In this document: positions 13,397 to 21,649 of the stretch, piece after piece
How positions within the stretch are numbered: the first letter of the stretch is position 1
Layout of the letters: every line of letters starts with the position of its first letter
Source of the DNA: a virus
DNA length: 62,162 bases
IMG/VR virus record: IMGVR_UViG_3300027963_002897
Location: 1-62,162 of that record
Reading direction: 5' to 3' (one strand)
Made by a program: the position numbers and the translations under genes
The notes under the pieces: model-generated
Databases searched by the model: none
The model's input: the letters and a program-made list of their open reading frames with translations, nothing else
Told to the model about the DNA's origin: nothing

Positions 13397-13959
13397 TATT
13401 TGCCTTTCTTTTTCTTCTTAGATTTTTTATACGGAATATCATTCAACATGTTGTGTGCATCAATTGCTTCTCTCAACGCAATTTCAACAAGTTGGTTAAA
13501 TGTAATGTCACGTTCGTGTGCTAACTTCATCATAGTGAACATCATGTCGTCGTCTAGAGTAACTTCCATTTGAACACGAGTATCGTAAGCTTCACCGCTG
13601 ATGATGGCACGAGCTTTTTCTAAGAAATCTTCTACAACATCAAGATCAATGTAGTCTACTTCGTCCCATGCCTGATTTCCTAATTCTCCACGATCGTGAC
13701 TTTCTTCATCGTGCTGTGATTTGTAGTCTGGATTAATCATACGATAAGCACGGTTGTTGGTGTAATCGCAGATCTCCACTTCATAGACTGTTTGAAAGTC
13801 TGTATCAAAAATAACATTGGTACTCCAGCCTCCATCGCCGTGAATACCATTCCAAGCACTCAACATATGAGCCTTTGGTCCGTAGCAGTTCCAGCCGTAG
13901 TCACAGCCTTCTGTGATACGATAATTAACTAGTTCAAAATACTGTTGAAGGGTAACCAT
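13396..13959 (-). CDS. Hypothetical protein with RHH-like C-terminus
   Basis: 187 aa. N-terminal part GCDYGWNCYGPKAHMLSAWN is unassigned. About residues 130-168 (MEVTLDDDMMFTMMKLAHER then a helix ending ALREAIDAHN) look like a ribbon-helix-helix DNA-binding unit, and the tail is poly-Lys. First gene behind the promoter at 13984-14012, so possibly an autoregulator of the 10-14 kb run; this is inference. Confidence 0.7.
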   Translation of the reverse strand: MVTLQQYFELVNYRITEGCDYGWNCYGPKAHMLSAWNGIHGDGGWSTNVIFDTDFQTVYEVEICDYTNNRAYRMINPDYKSQHDEESHDRGELGNQAWDEVDYIDLDVVEDFLEKARAIISGEAYDTRVQMEVTLDDDMMFTMMKLAHERDITFNQLVEIALREAIDAHNMLNDIPYKKSKKKKKGK

Positions 13960-13983
13960 GCCAATCCTTTCATTATATAGTAT

Positions 13984-14012
13984 ATTATAGCATCATTCTT
14001 TGGGTTTGTCAA
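13984..14012 (-). promoter_or_regulatory. sigma70-type promoter
   Basis: TTGACA (14007-14012), 17 bp, TATAAT (13984-13989). It lies inside the 3' end of the upstream 47-aa gene. Confidence 0.85.
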
Positions 14013-14136
14013 CTTCGTTTTGGATTTTCTTTTCTTTATAAACGGGTTCGGGCAAATAAGGAGTGATCACATAGTAATTAGCACTCCACCACCCAATCGC
14101 TGAAAAGAACCCAACGACTATCCATTCTACTATCAT
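13993..14136 (-). CDS. Small membrane protein
   Basis: 47 aa. One membrane helix (MIVEWIVVGFFSAIGWW, then SANYYV) followed by a charged Lys/Glu tail. ATGA overlap with the upstream stop supports translation. Function unknown. Confidence 0.65.
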   Translation of the reverse strand: MIVEWIVVGFFSAIGWWSANYYVITPYLPEPVYKEKKIQNEVDKPKE

Positions 14137-14573
14137 TTTGGAACCTCATAAGTTTGGGCGAAAATATCTTTCTTCACTACTCCGTAATCTCCGGAACCGT
14201 GTTTTACAATGTAGTCTTCGCCTGCCTTGTAATTCAAATTGCCCCAGCTGGCTTTTACCACACCGTCGTGATCTGCCAGTTTGGCAATCTTATGGATCTT
14301 CTTAGGAGTAGCAGTTCCGTCTTTATTGTCGTCATAGTAGTCGGCAAACTTTTCTGCACTCACTGGATACTTCTCACCTTTAGGACCTGTAATGATCTTA
14401 TGGCCAGCTTGATAGTCCACAGGACCTTCTAGTGTATCTACAGTACCATTGGCAATGGCAGTTTTATAATGTATTGGAGTAGGATGCTTATAGGTATCAA
14501 AACTTCCTTTGTTAAACCAATCATCGGTAATACCTTCCATTGATTCCACGATGTTGATAAATTCTTTAATCAT
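14133..14573 (-). CDS. Hypothetical protein with two YxAG repeats
   Basis: 146 aa, starting MIKEFINIVESMEGI. Two copies of a short module: DYQAGHKIITGPKGEKYPV and NYKAGEDYIVKHGSGDYGVV, each followed by a helix with F and Y. Internal duplication of an SH3-like or PGDYG-type module is likely; function unknown. The EFINIVES start resembles capsid-targeting-type N-termini. SD AAAGGA favours this ATG over that at 14597. Confidence 0.68.
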   Translation of the reverse strand: MIKEFINIVESMEGITDDWFNKGSFDTYKHPTPIHYKTAIANGTVDTLEGPVDYQAGHKIITGPKGEKYPVSAEKFADYYDDNKDGTATPKKIHKIAKLADHDGVVKASWGNLNYKAGEDYIVKHGSGDYGVVKKDIFAQTYEVPK

Positions 14574-15027
14574 TTTGTTTTTCCTTTGTAAGTTCACACA
14601 TTAAAATAAAATGCTCGTAGGCCTTACGAACACCCTCATGCTTCATCAATTTGTCAGCTTCTTCCTGCATGGCCTTTACAGCCGCTTCCGAATGATCTCT
14701 AGCACTACCATAGGTCAACGGACATAGTTCATCGCCAAACTCTTTGGCCAGCTTCTCCCAGGCCTTCTTTTGTCCGGGGGTGATCGGAGTTCGTTGAGGT
14801 TTCATTTCGCTGCTTTTGCGCATGGATTCGCAGATAGCTTCTTCAGCAACACGCCCAGCAGCAATCATAGCGGCATAGTTTGGATCAATATTAAATCTGC
14901 GTGAGGTACCACCCGGATAGCTCATAACCAAGTGTGTGCCTTTGCTAAAACTGTCCAGAAAGTCGTTGTCGTATTCTGCTACAGGCACATACCTGCGTCC
15001 ACGTTTTTCGTAATAGATTTTTTTCAT
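14566..15027 (-). CDS. Conserved phage protein of unknown function
   Basis: 153 aa, starting MKKIYYEKRGRRYVPVAEYD, an opening I associate with hypothetical proteins of several T4-like phages. Mostly helical C-terminal half. An upstream ATG at 15060 would overlap the preceding gene more deeply. Confidence 0.72.
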   Translation of the reverse strand: MKKIYYEKRGRRYVPVAEYDNDFLDSFSKGTHLVMSYPGGTSRRFNIDPNYAAMIAAGRVAEEAICESMRKSSEMKPQRTPITPGQKKAWEKLAKEFGDELCPLTYGSARDHSEAAVKAMQEEADKLMKHEGVRKAYEHFILMCELTKEKQND

Positions 15028-15028
15028 T

Positions 15029-15424
15029 TTAATACAGTATTGGTTCGATTGTAGATTCATCTCGAAGAGCCAACATTACCTCTTCTTGTTCTGTAAAAAT
15101 CAATTGGTATTTTTCAAGAATAGCTCTGCGACTGTCTTCATCTAGATGAATCCACTCACTGACTCTGTTGTAACTGCTGTAGGCGTCTGGGGGCATACAA
15201 TCATTAATCCAACCTACCAAACACTTAAATGCTTCTACAGTATTAGCAGGATGGCTGTGTTGCATAGCCGCAAAGAAATCATTGGCTAACAACGAAGTAA
15301 AACAACTGCCAGGCTCGTAGCCATATACCAAATAGTTAGCCATCGGGTCAGCGAAGTCTCGAGGAACATCCCACTTAGAGAATGTTTCGTACAAGCGATT
15401 ACGACTATAAACAGTTATTTTCAT
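15029..15424 (-). CDS. Conserved phage protein of unknown function
   Basis: 131 aa, starting MKITVYSRNRLYETFSKWDV. NYLVYGYEPGSCFTSLLANDF is a conserved block in phage hypotheticals of this kind. ATGA overlap upstream. Confidence 0.75.
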   Translation of the reverse strand: MKITVYSRNRLYETFSKWDVPRDFADPMANYLVYGYEPGSCFTSLLANDFFAAMQHSHPANTVEAFKCLVGWINDCMPPDAYSSYNRVSEWIHLDEDSRRAILEKYQLIFTEQEEVMLALRDESTIEPILY

Positions 15425-15621
15425 TTTACGAACCGTGGCATGCCAGCATCTGAGCCAGCGTATTCAAAACTTGATAACATGGGCAACAGGCCAGCCAAAT
15501 TATTACTAGGATGTCTCTCAATTATAGGCATCTTGCCCTGGTCAACTAGCATGAAGTAGAGTTTGGTTGTACCTTCTTCAACTTGGTATTCAAAGATATA
15601 TTCTAAATCTTCTATAGTCAT
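15421..15621 (-). CDS. Small hypothetical protein
   Basis: 66 aa, starting MTIEDLEYIFEYQVEEGTTK. Not recognised. Coupled by 4-bp overlaps on both sides. Confidence 0.68.
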   Translation of the reverse strand: MTIEDLEYIFEYQVEEGTTKLYFMLVDQGKMPIIERHPSNNLAGLLPMLSSFEYAGSDAGMPRFVK

Positions 15622-15761
15622 TCTTCAACTCCGAGTTTCACTAACAATCCTTGTGAATTATGTATCTTGTGCAACGCCATGCGTTCGTTGTCCGGCACCA
15701 TGTCAGTCCAGTTGTGATACAACATAGACATTGTTATAACATAGGCTATTATTATTTTCAT
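15618..15761 (-). CDS. Small protein with hydrophobic N-terminus
   Basis: 47 aa, starting MKIIIAYVITMSMLYHNWTD. The first 15 residues could be a signal or membrane anchor. Stop overlaps the next ATG (ATGA). Function unknown. Confidence 0.6.
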   Translation of the reverse strand: MKIIIAYVITMSMLYHNWTDMVPDNERMALHKIHNSQGLLVKLGVEE

Positions 15762-15762
15762 A

Positions 15763-16050
15763 TCAGTGCAACTGTGAGTACCACCAATGTCCCCAAACTA
15801 CCAATATTGATACTATAACAATGACCTCTAACAGCTCAACATTGTTTCTCCTACGTTGAGTTTGATTGTTTAGATTGTCGTTGATTGTTTTGGCACATAT
15901 TTGGATAACAGACTGTGTGTGTTCTTCTCGAACTTTGTCAGCAAATGCTTCGAGAGCCTTTTCGCTAAAGGTATAGGTAATGCCTAGCTTAGGATCTTCC
16001 GCTCTACGGTTGGCCCAAATGTTAGCAAGAGATTTAGTCTGTTCTTTCAT
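15763..16050 (-). CDS. Small tail-anchored membrane protein
   Basis: 95 aa. A charged, helical N-terminal part and one C-terminal membrane segment (VIVIVSILVVWGHWW). Possible envelope factor; function unknown. ATGA overlap with the upstream gene. Confidence 0.68.
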   Translation of the reverse strand: MKEQTKSLANIWANRRAEDPKLGITYTFSEKALEAFADKVREEHTQSVIQICAKTINDNLNNQTQRRRNNVELLEVIVIVSILVVWGHWWYSQLH

Positions 16051-16268
16051 ATAATCTTTCCTAATCCTAAATAGATTAAAGTTTCCAATTCTGTTTGATA
16101 GTCTTGTCCAAGTCTGCGTTTTTCATAAATTGTCTGTAATACTTCTTTCCCATCACCGTAGTCCATAACACCCGAACCACGCGACTCTAATTCTTCAATT
16201 AGATCGTCTGTGTCAAAATCACCGAGATCTACATCCACTTCAACTTCTGTGTAAACTGTTTTGTACAT
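16047..16268 (-). CDS. Small acidic hypothetical protein
   Basis: 73 aa, starting MYKTVYTEVEVDVDLGDFDT. Acidic beta-rich start, helical end. Not recognised. Confidence 0.7.
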   Translation of the reverse strand: MYKTVYTEVEVDVDLGDFDTDDLIEELESRGSGVMDYGDGKEVLQTIYEKRRLGQDYQTELETLIYLGLGKII

Positions 16269-17128
16269 TATACTTCCAATACTATGTTAGGGTTCCAACC
16301 AGTGTCCTCGCTGTAACCGTCGTTTTCGTAACCACGTGGGTTACATACTACTCGTGTCTCACCGATCACATAATCAAAAGGATGATGAGTGTGTCCGTGT
16401 GTCCACAGTTTAATCTGTGGGTGATCCAAAATAAACTCACTCAAGTCACTGTGGTAGCCACCGTTCATCAGTGTCTCGTGAGCATAAATCGGGTGTACAC
16501 TTTGGAAACTAGGCGAATGATGTCCGACCACAACACACTGTTTGTCTTTGTGTTCCTGCACCATCAGCTTGATGTAGGCCAGTGTCCGGTCGTGACGGAT
16601 AGCAACATCCAACGCACTCATGGGCGCATAATTTCTTTTGTCGTTTCGAATGATACGGAAGTCGTTCATCATACCTTCAATGGCATGCATTGTAAGCGGA
16701 TCACGCCGGTTCATGTTGGTCCAAAGCGTTCCGCCAACAAACACAACATCATCAATAATCTTTGTATCCTGTTCTAACATATACATGTTAGGATACTTGG
16801 CAAGTTCTTCGCGCATATAGTCAATACCAGCGTAAAACTTGCCGTTATAGAATTCATGATTGCCCATGATGTAGATAACATGCGGGAACTGAAAACTGCA
16901 ACGCTTGAAGAAATCTCTATAGCGTTGAGCTGCCGTCTGCCTACGACCTAGCCCAGTGCTGTTAGCAATGGCAGCTTGATCGGCAGTATTATTTGGTTCA
17001 GGATGATCATGTAGATCTTGGGCAATACAAATATCGCCTCCCAAAATCAACACATCACATCCATCATCATTTGTGATGTTGATATCGCTGAATTCTAGGT
17101 GTAAATCGGATACAAGTTTGATTTTCAT
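16268..17128 (-). CDS. Metallophosphoesterase
   Basis: 286 aa. Calcineurin-like motifs in order: SDLHLEF, GGDI, GNHEFY, GHHSPS and THGHTH, which supply the two-metal site. Substrate unknown; phage relatives act on nucleotides, RNA or cyclic nucleotides. Start at 17128 (MKIKLVSDLHLEF) places the first motif at the usual distance. Leads the 14-17 kb minus operon from a promoter at 17157-17185. Confidence 0.85.
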   Translation of the reverse strand: MKIKLVSDLHLEFSDINITNDDGCDVLILGGDICIAQDLHDHPEPNNTADQAAIANSTGLGRRQTAAQRYRDFFKRCSFQFPHVIYIMGNHEFYNGKFYAGIDYMREELAKYPNMYMLEQDTKIIDDVVFVGGTLWTNMNRRDPLTMHAIEGMMNDFRIIRNDKRNYAPMSALDVAIRHDRTLAYIKLMVQEHKDKQCVVVGHHSPSFQSVHPIYAHETLMNGGYHSDLSEFILDHPQIKLWTHGHTHHPFDYVIGETRVVCNPRGYENDGYSEDTGWNPNIVLEV

Positions 17129-17156
17129 GGCTGTCACTTTGCGGAAATATACGTAT

Positions 17157-17185
17157 ATTATAGCATCACTTTAATTTCTTGTCAA
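17157..17185 (-). promoter_or_regulatory. sigma70-type promoter
   Basis: TTGACA (17180-17185), 17 bp, TATAAT (17157-17162). It is divergent from a TAAATACT late-type element on the plus strand near 17193. Confidence 0.85.
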
Positions 17186-17227
17186 TTGGTTAAATACTCA
17201 TATTAAACAACAGAGCGGGGCGAAAAA

Positions 17228-17509
17228 ATGAGCGATATTTTTAAAATAATTGGTGATTTGGGCATGCCTGTAGCCGCGGCGTTAGCTGGTGGCTATTTTG
17301 TATACTTAACCATTAAGTTACTATTGCAGGGCGTACTTGGATCAATTAAAGGTATGGCTGGTATTATCACTGCTCTAGACAATCGTGTAAAAACCATGAA
17401 TCACGATGTTATACGTATTGATGCTGTTGTATCTAATGCACTAGGACTAAAACCGGATGTAGACCGTATCGCACGAGCAGACGGCAAGAATGATGCAAGG
17501 AGAGATTAA
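17228..17509 (+). CDS. Membrane protein with C-terminal coil, copy 1
   Basis: 93 aa. One membrane segment (PVAAALAGGYFVYLTIKLLL), then a helix with LDNRVKTMNHDVIRIDAVV. The same plan occurs in 17853-18203, so the two are paralogues. Starts the only plus-strand block in the first 60 kb; a TAAATACT element at 17193 suggests late expression, as for holin or envelope proteins. Confidence 0.72.
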   Translation: MSDIFKIIGDLGMPVAAALAGGYFVYLTIKLLLQGVLGSIKGMAGIITALDNRVKTMNHDVIRIDAVVSNALGLKPDVDRIARADGKNDARRD

Positions 17510-17709
17510 TGAGACATTATGATTACGATTGGGATTTAGAACCCTGGGGCATTACATTTGACCCTGAACTAAACATAGACAAGTTAGGATGGAAGAGCGG
17601 TGACTATTTTAAAATCACTAACGTTAACGGACGAGCCATGTTAGTCAAATGCGATCCGTTGGTAAAATTTATTAAAGAAGGGGAGAATGCAATTGAGCAA
17701 ATGGGATAA
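17509..17709 (+). CDS. Hypothetical protein
   Basis: 66 aa, starting MRHYDYDWDLEPWGITFDPE. Trp/Tyr-rich, soluble. TAATG overlap with the upstream gene. Not recognised, though similar small proteins occur in T4-like marine phages. Confidence 0.68.
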   Translation: MRHYDYDWDLEPWGITFDPELNIDKLGWKSGDYFKITNVNGRAMLVKCDPLVKFIKEGENAIEQMG

Positions 17710-17842
17710 CTGGTACGATAGCTTACCACAACACACAAAAGAATATTTAAAAACACAACCGTTATGGCACGATAAAGATGTAGCATTTTTTGTCAGTATT
17801 GCATTAGTGGTAGGTTTTTTCTTTGGGTATATTGCCCACTAA
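17687..17842 (+). CDS. Small tail-anchored membrane protein
   Basis: 51 aa from ATG, or 49 aa from a TTG at 17693 that has the better spacing from GGGGAG. Ends with a membrane helix (VAFFVSIALVVGFFFGYIAH). Overlaps the upstream gene. A possible holin-like or envelope component. Confidence 0.62.
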   Translation: MQLSKWDNWYDSLPQHTKEYLKTQPLWHDKDVAFFVSIALVVGFFFGYIAH

Positions 17843-17852
17843 GGAGTAGTAT

Positions 17853-18203
17853 ATGGATCCAGTAGAATTAGTTAACAAGTATGGCTTCCCAATTGTTATG
17901 GCGGTTGGGATGGGTTTCATTATCAAGTACGTTTGGGAATGGGCTACCAAAGAAGTTAAGCCGGTTATCTCAGATGCCAATACTGTGTTGATTGCTCTAA
18001 TCGATCGTATTCGTATGTTGGACAATGACTTGATTCGTTTAAATCAAAAAGTTAATACTGTGCTACATCTACGTGGTAAGATGATTGAAGGCGATCGTGT
18101 TATGGAAACAGCGTTAACTGAAGCACAGGCTAATAAGAAGTTCCACGAAGCTATGGACGAAGCCGATAAGATCAGCAAGAAAGAAGCAGCAGGCGGCAGT
18201 TAA
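17853..18203 (+). CDS. Membrane protein with C-terminal coil, copy 2
   Basis: 116 aa. Membrane segment FPIVMAVGMGFIIKYVWEW then LIDRIRMLDNDLIRLNQKVN, matching copy 1 in plan and motif (LDN-x-(D/V)-x3-R-x-N/D). AAGGAG upstream. The stop overlaps the convergent minus-strand DD-peptidase gene by 4 bp. Confidence 0.72.
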   Translation: MDPVELVNKYGFPIVMAVGMGFIIKYVWEWATKEVKPVISDANTVLIALIDRIRMLDNDLIRLNQKVNTVLHLRGKMIEGDRVMETALTEAQANKKFHEAMDEADKISKKEAAGGS

Positions 18204-18922
18204 TTTTTAGCAGCAATAAACTCAGCTTCGGGAATACGTGTATGTGTATTCTTACTGCCTAGCACCACAACAATTCTAGATCCTATATCTGTATCAATCA
18301 TTAACACAATGCAGCCTCCTGAAGCATTAATAAATCCTGTTTTACTAACAACAAAATCGTGACGCTTGCCTATGATGGGATTTGTGTTACGGAATACGAA
18401 CCATTTCTTTCTGATTTTAATCTTAACTTCACTTGTGCGTGAGGCTAACACGATTTCGGGATATTTTGCAGCTTCTAAAACCACTGTGATCAATTCTTTA
18501 GCAGTGCTGACATTCATAACACTTAGTCCGCTAGATTCAACAAAATGAGTTTTTGTTAATCCTAAAGATTCCATCTTGTGATTCATGGCTCTTACACATT
18601 GAGCAGAACCACCGGGATAGTGTTTACATAAATCTAGACTTGCTTGATTATCCGATTTAACTAATGCCAGCTGTATCATCTCGCCACGAGTATATGGCTT
18701 GATGTACTCATCGAGATCTTGTCGAGCATCTAATACCACCATCGCTGTAACAAGTTTAGTAATACTGGCAATGCTACGCTGTTGCGAAACATTTTCACCT
18801 TCTATGATATTACCTTTGGAGTCTGCCACTAACCAACTTTTGGCAGTGACATTTAGAGCAAATACTGAATTACTTAGTAGTAGCCCTAAAAATACCATCC
18901 CAATCTTTTGGAAGTTTAGCAT
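18200..18922 (-). CDS. D-alanyl-D-alanine peptidase, S11/PBP7 type
   Basis: 240 aa with a signal peptide (FLGLLLSNSVFA). The penicillin-binding triad is SITK, SDN and KTG in that order, as in low-molecular-mass DD-carboxy/endopeptidases such as PBP7. It would trim peptidoglycan cross-links in the periplasm. Last gene of the curli-like operon and overlapping the cyclase gene by 53 bp; it may open the wall for the secretion apparatus or aid lysis. Confidence 0.87.
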   Translation of the reverse strand: MLNFQKIGMVFLGLLLSNSVFALNVTAKSWLVADSKGNIIEGENVSQQRSIASITKLVTAMVVLDARQDLDEYIKPYTRGEMIQLALVKSDNQASLDLCKHYPGGSAQCVRAMNHKMESLGLTKTHFVESSGLSVMNVSTAKELITVVLEAAKYPEIVLASRTSEVKIKIRKKWFVFRNTNPIIGKRHDFVVSKTGFINASGGCIVLMIDTDIGSRIVVVLGSKNTHTRIPEAEFIAAKN

Positions 18923-20927
18923 TCTTCATTTCCTCACACCGTTCTATCCATAATTCGTATGAGTGATCCATCTGTCTATCAAAAGAACCCATTAAGTTTT
19001 TACTCATGGTAATTGCTTGATCAAATTTCTGAGCTCTATATGATTGTAACATTTGATTATGGTTTAGTCTAGCTGCCTGATAAGCAGCCATATCTACTCC
19101 GTCTGTGAGTAATGGTGTGTAAATTCGCAAGCCAACTGTTTTACCTTTAACAGCAATGTTGTCTAGCTCTAGTGTAAAGATTTCATCCTTTACAAGTTCA
19201 TTAGTGTTAGGGCCAATAATTAGCAATACACCATATGACTTTGTTTGTCCTTCTAAACGTGCGGCAGTACTTACGCTGTCGCCTAGTACGTCATAGCCAA
19301 ATTTACTCTTGGCTCCAATATTACCAATTAGTGTTTCGCCTGTGTTAACACCTGCGCCCATACCAACTGGAGGTTTACCTTTGGCAGTAAGCTCTTTGTT
19401 AAACTCTTCAATTGCTTTAATCATTTGCTGTGCTGTGCGAACAGCCGTATAAGCATGACGTGGGTCATCTAACGGAGCACCGTGTATGTGTAGGCTGGCA
19501 TCTCCAATAAACTTAATCAATGTGCCATCATTCTTTAGTACAGGAATACTCAACGCTGTCATATAGTCATTCATGATTTGTGTTAGGCCTTCCACATCAT
19601 CGCCAAAACTTTCACCTAGTGTAGTAAAGCCACGTAAGTCAGTCATAACAATTGAAAGTTCTTTACGCTCCCCACCTAATTTAATAAGCTCGGGATTCTT
19701 TTGTAGTCGTTCTACGATAGTGGGATTTACATATGATCCAAATTGCTTTTTAATCTGTTGCTTTTGAAGGAACTCACTTACAAACTTAACCCCGTAGGCA
19801 TGCAAAGCGACCAGGACTGTGCAAACTGCAAAGGCAGTAGCATCAAATAAGAATAAAAAGTTAGTGAAAGCATACTGACTGCCAACAATGCCGCCAACAA
19901 CCAATACAACGACCGACGCAAGTCCAACATAAGTCCACCTTGTTAAAAATAGTAATAATAATCCTGCGGCTAGAATAGCAACAATCTCTAAACCATCTGC
20001 ATAGTCTGGACGTTGTATAACAACTCCGTTAGCCATAGTGGCAATTACACCGGCTTGTACTTCGTGCGGAAAAACAGCCCCTATACTTGTTGGTACCGGA
20101 TTCGCAATGCCGGCAGCAGTGGGCCCTACTACAACAATAGCACCACCAAAGTCTTTTGGTAAATTAGTTAACGATACTGATTTACTCTGCTGACTCCAAT
20201 CAATCCATATACGACCAAGATTGTCTGTATTGATAATTCCAACTTCTCCAGCAAGCCTCATTTTCTCAACACCACCTTCATTAAGTTTAATCTGGAAGGT
20301 ATCGTTGCCTGTGGCAACACGTAATGCCTCTAGTGCCAGTCCAGGATACAGTTTATCATTGACTGCAACGATCAGCGGAACTCGACGATTAACACCATCT
20401 ACTTCTGGGAGTGTGTTCACAATACCAACACCAGCAGCTGATTTTTCTAGTTGTGGTACGTTGGCAATAAGTCCTGGGTATTGTACAATTTGATCCAACC
20501 ACTCCGGACCTAACACAGCACTGCCTGGAACACGCGGTGTATTCTTTGTTTTGTCGCTAGGTACAGATCCTAAAACGACAGGATACTTTTTAAGTATGGC
20601 ACTAAGATCTCCATCTCCACCAGTACGATCGCGCTCAGCCATAAGCACGTTGAGCACAACAAGGCCAGCGTTACGATGATAAAGGTCTTCAATAATTTCA
20701 GCATAGTTAACCCTCGGTAGTGGCCACTGGCCATATTTGTCTAATGCGGCTTCGTCTATGTTGACCGTATAGATGTTGTTCTGAGTGGGGGCTTTGGCTG
20801 TGATCAGTGTGTCAAAGTAGCGTAGTCTTACACTTTCTACAAAGCTAGGATCGGCGATTCTTATACTTATAATAAGTGCCAATGTTAATAGGGCAGTCCA
20901 CGGACTTAGAAGGAGTTTTTTTAGCAT
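18870..20927 (-). CDS. CHASE2-domain adenylate/guanylate cyclase
   Basis: 685 aa. N-terminal membrane anchor, then a periplasmic CHASE2 domain (TVNIDEAALDKYGQWPLPR near residue 50), three membrane helices around residue 340-400, and a class III cyclase domain (MTDLRGFTTL with metal Asp, TLIKFIGDA with purine-reading Lys and second Asp, YDVLGDSVSTAARLE). Lys plus Asp argue for cAMP. The usual transition-state Asn of VNxAAR is Ser here, so activity may be reduced. Start chosen at 20927, 3 bp after a TAAATAT late-type element. Confidence 0.88.
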   Translation of the reverse strand: MLKKLLLSPWTALLTLALIISIRIADPSFVESVRLRYFDTLITAKAPTQNNIYTVNIDEAALDKYGQWPLPRVNYAEIIEDLYHRNAGLVVLNVLMAERDRTGGDGDLSAILKKYPVVLGSVPSDKTKNTPRVPGSAVLGPEWLDQIVQYPGLIANVPQLEKSAAGVGIVNTLPEVDGVNRRVPLIVAVNDKLYPGLALEALRVATGNDTFQIKLNEGGVEKMRLAGEVGIINTDNLGRIWIDWSQQSKSVSLTNLPKDFGGAIVVVGPTAAGIANPVPTSIGAVFPHEVQAGVIATMANGVVIQRPDYADGLEIVAILAAGLLLLFLTRWTYVGLASVVVLVVGGIVGSQYAFTNFLFLFDATAFAVCTVLVALHAYGVKFVSEFLQKQQIKKQFGSYVNPTIVERLQKNPELIKLGGERKELSIVMTDLRGFTTLGESFGDDVEGLTQIMNDYMTALSIPVLKNDGTLIKFIGDASLHIHGAPLDDPRHAYTAVRTAQQMIKAIEEFNKELTAKGKPPVGMGAGVNTGETLIGNIGAKSKFGYDVLGDSVSTAARLEGQTKSYGVLLIIGPNTNELVKDEIFTLELDNIAVKGKTVGLRIYTPLLTDGVDMAAYQAARLNHNQMLQSYRAQKFDQAITMSKNLMGSFDRQMDHSYELWIERCEEMKNAKLPKDWDGIFRATTK

Positions 20928-20928
20928 C

Positions 20929-20940
20929 CGATATTTATCT
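20929..20940 (-). promoter_or_regulatory. Late-type TAAATAT element at the cyclase start
   Basis: Minus GATAAATATCGG lies directly before the ATG at 20927, like elements before 27166, 34963, 41771 and 60858. Confidence 0.4.
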
Positions 20941-20941
20941 G

Positions 20942-21649
20942 TTAAAACTTGGTGTAGGACCAACCTGAACCACAAGGGCTGCATTGTATATTCATTCCTG
21001 CCTGATCGGGAGTATATGGATTAGTTTGGTTAACCGTAACTCCTGCTCCTGTTGCACCATTAAACTGTAAATTAAAAACTTTATCGCTGCCTGCTCCGCC
21101 TTGTTGTAATGCTGTAACTGTGTTGCCATTGTTTGTAGCATTGTTTGGATTTGTGACTGTGAATGAGTGTGAGCCTGCACCTTGCTGTGTTATACCTATA
21201 TTATTTCCAGTACCGATCATATTCTGTATACTTGCATTATGATTTCCAGTTCCATCTTGTTGTATGTTAAATGTATTGCTGACTCCGGATTTTAATTCTA
21301 TGCTGGCTGTTTTTGCAGCACCTTGTTGTGTGATTGTAAACGTATTGTAATCAACATCAGAAGTTGTACCGGCTTTGATGGTAGCACTGTTTCCACTACC
21401 ATCTTGCACGATCGTGATGGTATTACTTGATCCTATTTGTTCTATGTCAATGGTATTGTCAGCCGCATATACTCTTCCTGACATTAAAGATATTATAAAA
21501 ATAATAATAAATGGGAATGAAAATAGACCGAAAGCAATTATACATCCTTGTATTATTTGTTTTTTATATAAGGCTTGTTTTTCTGCGTGAAATCTTCGCC
21601 AGTATTCTATTATTCTATCATAATGATCGTCGTATCTTGTTCTGTTCAT
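20942..21649 (-). CDS. Curlin-repeat protein with membrane anchor
   Basis: 235 aa. An N-terminal cytoplasmic part and a hydrophobic signal anchor (about residues 37-56), then repeats rich in N, Q, G and T such as IEQIGSSNTITIVQDGSGN and FNIQQDGTGNHNASIQN, the strand-turn-strand pattern of CsgA/CsgB curlins (X6-Q-X-G-X2-N-X-A/T-X3-Q). Likely an amyloid-forming subunit; the long basic N-terminus before the signal is unusual. The last residues hold two Cys. Confidence 0.8.
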   Translation of the reverse strand: MNRTRYDDHYDRIIEYWRRFHAEKQALYKKQIIQGCIIAFGLFSFPFIIIFIISLMSGRVYAADNTIDIEQIGSSNTITIVQDGSGNSATIKAGTTSDVDYNTFTITQQGAAKTASIELKSGVSNTFNIQQDGTGNHNASIQNMIGTGNNIGITQQGAGSHSFTVTNPNNATNNGNTVTALQQGGAGSDKVFNLQFNGATGAGVTVNQTNPYTPDQAGMNIQCSPCGSGWSYTKF

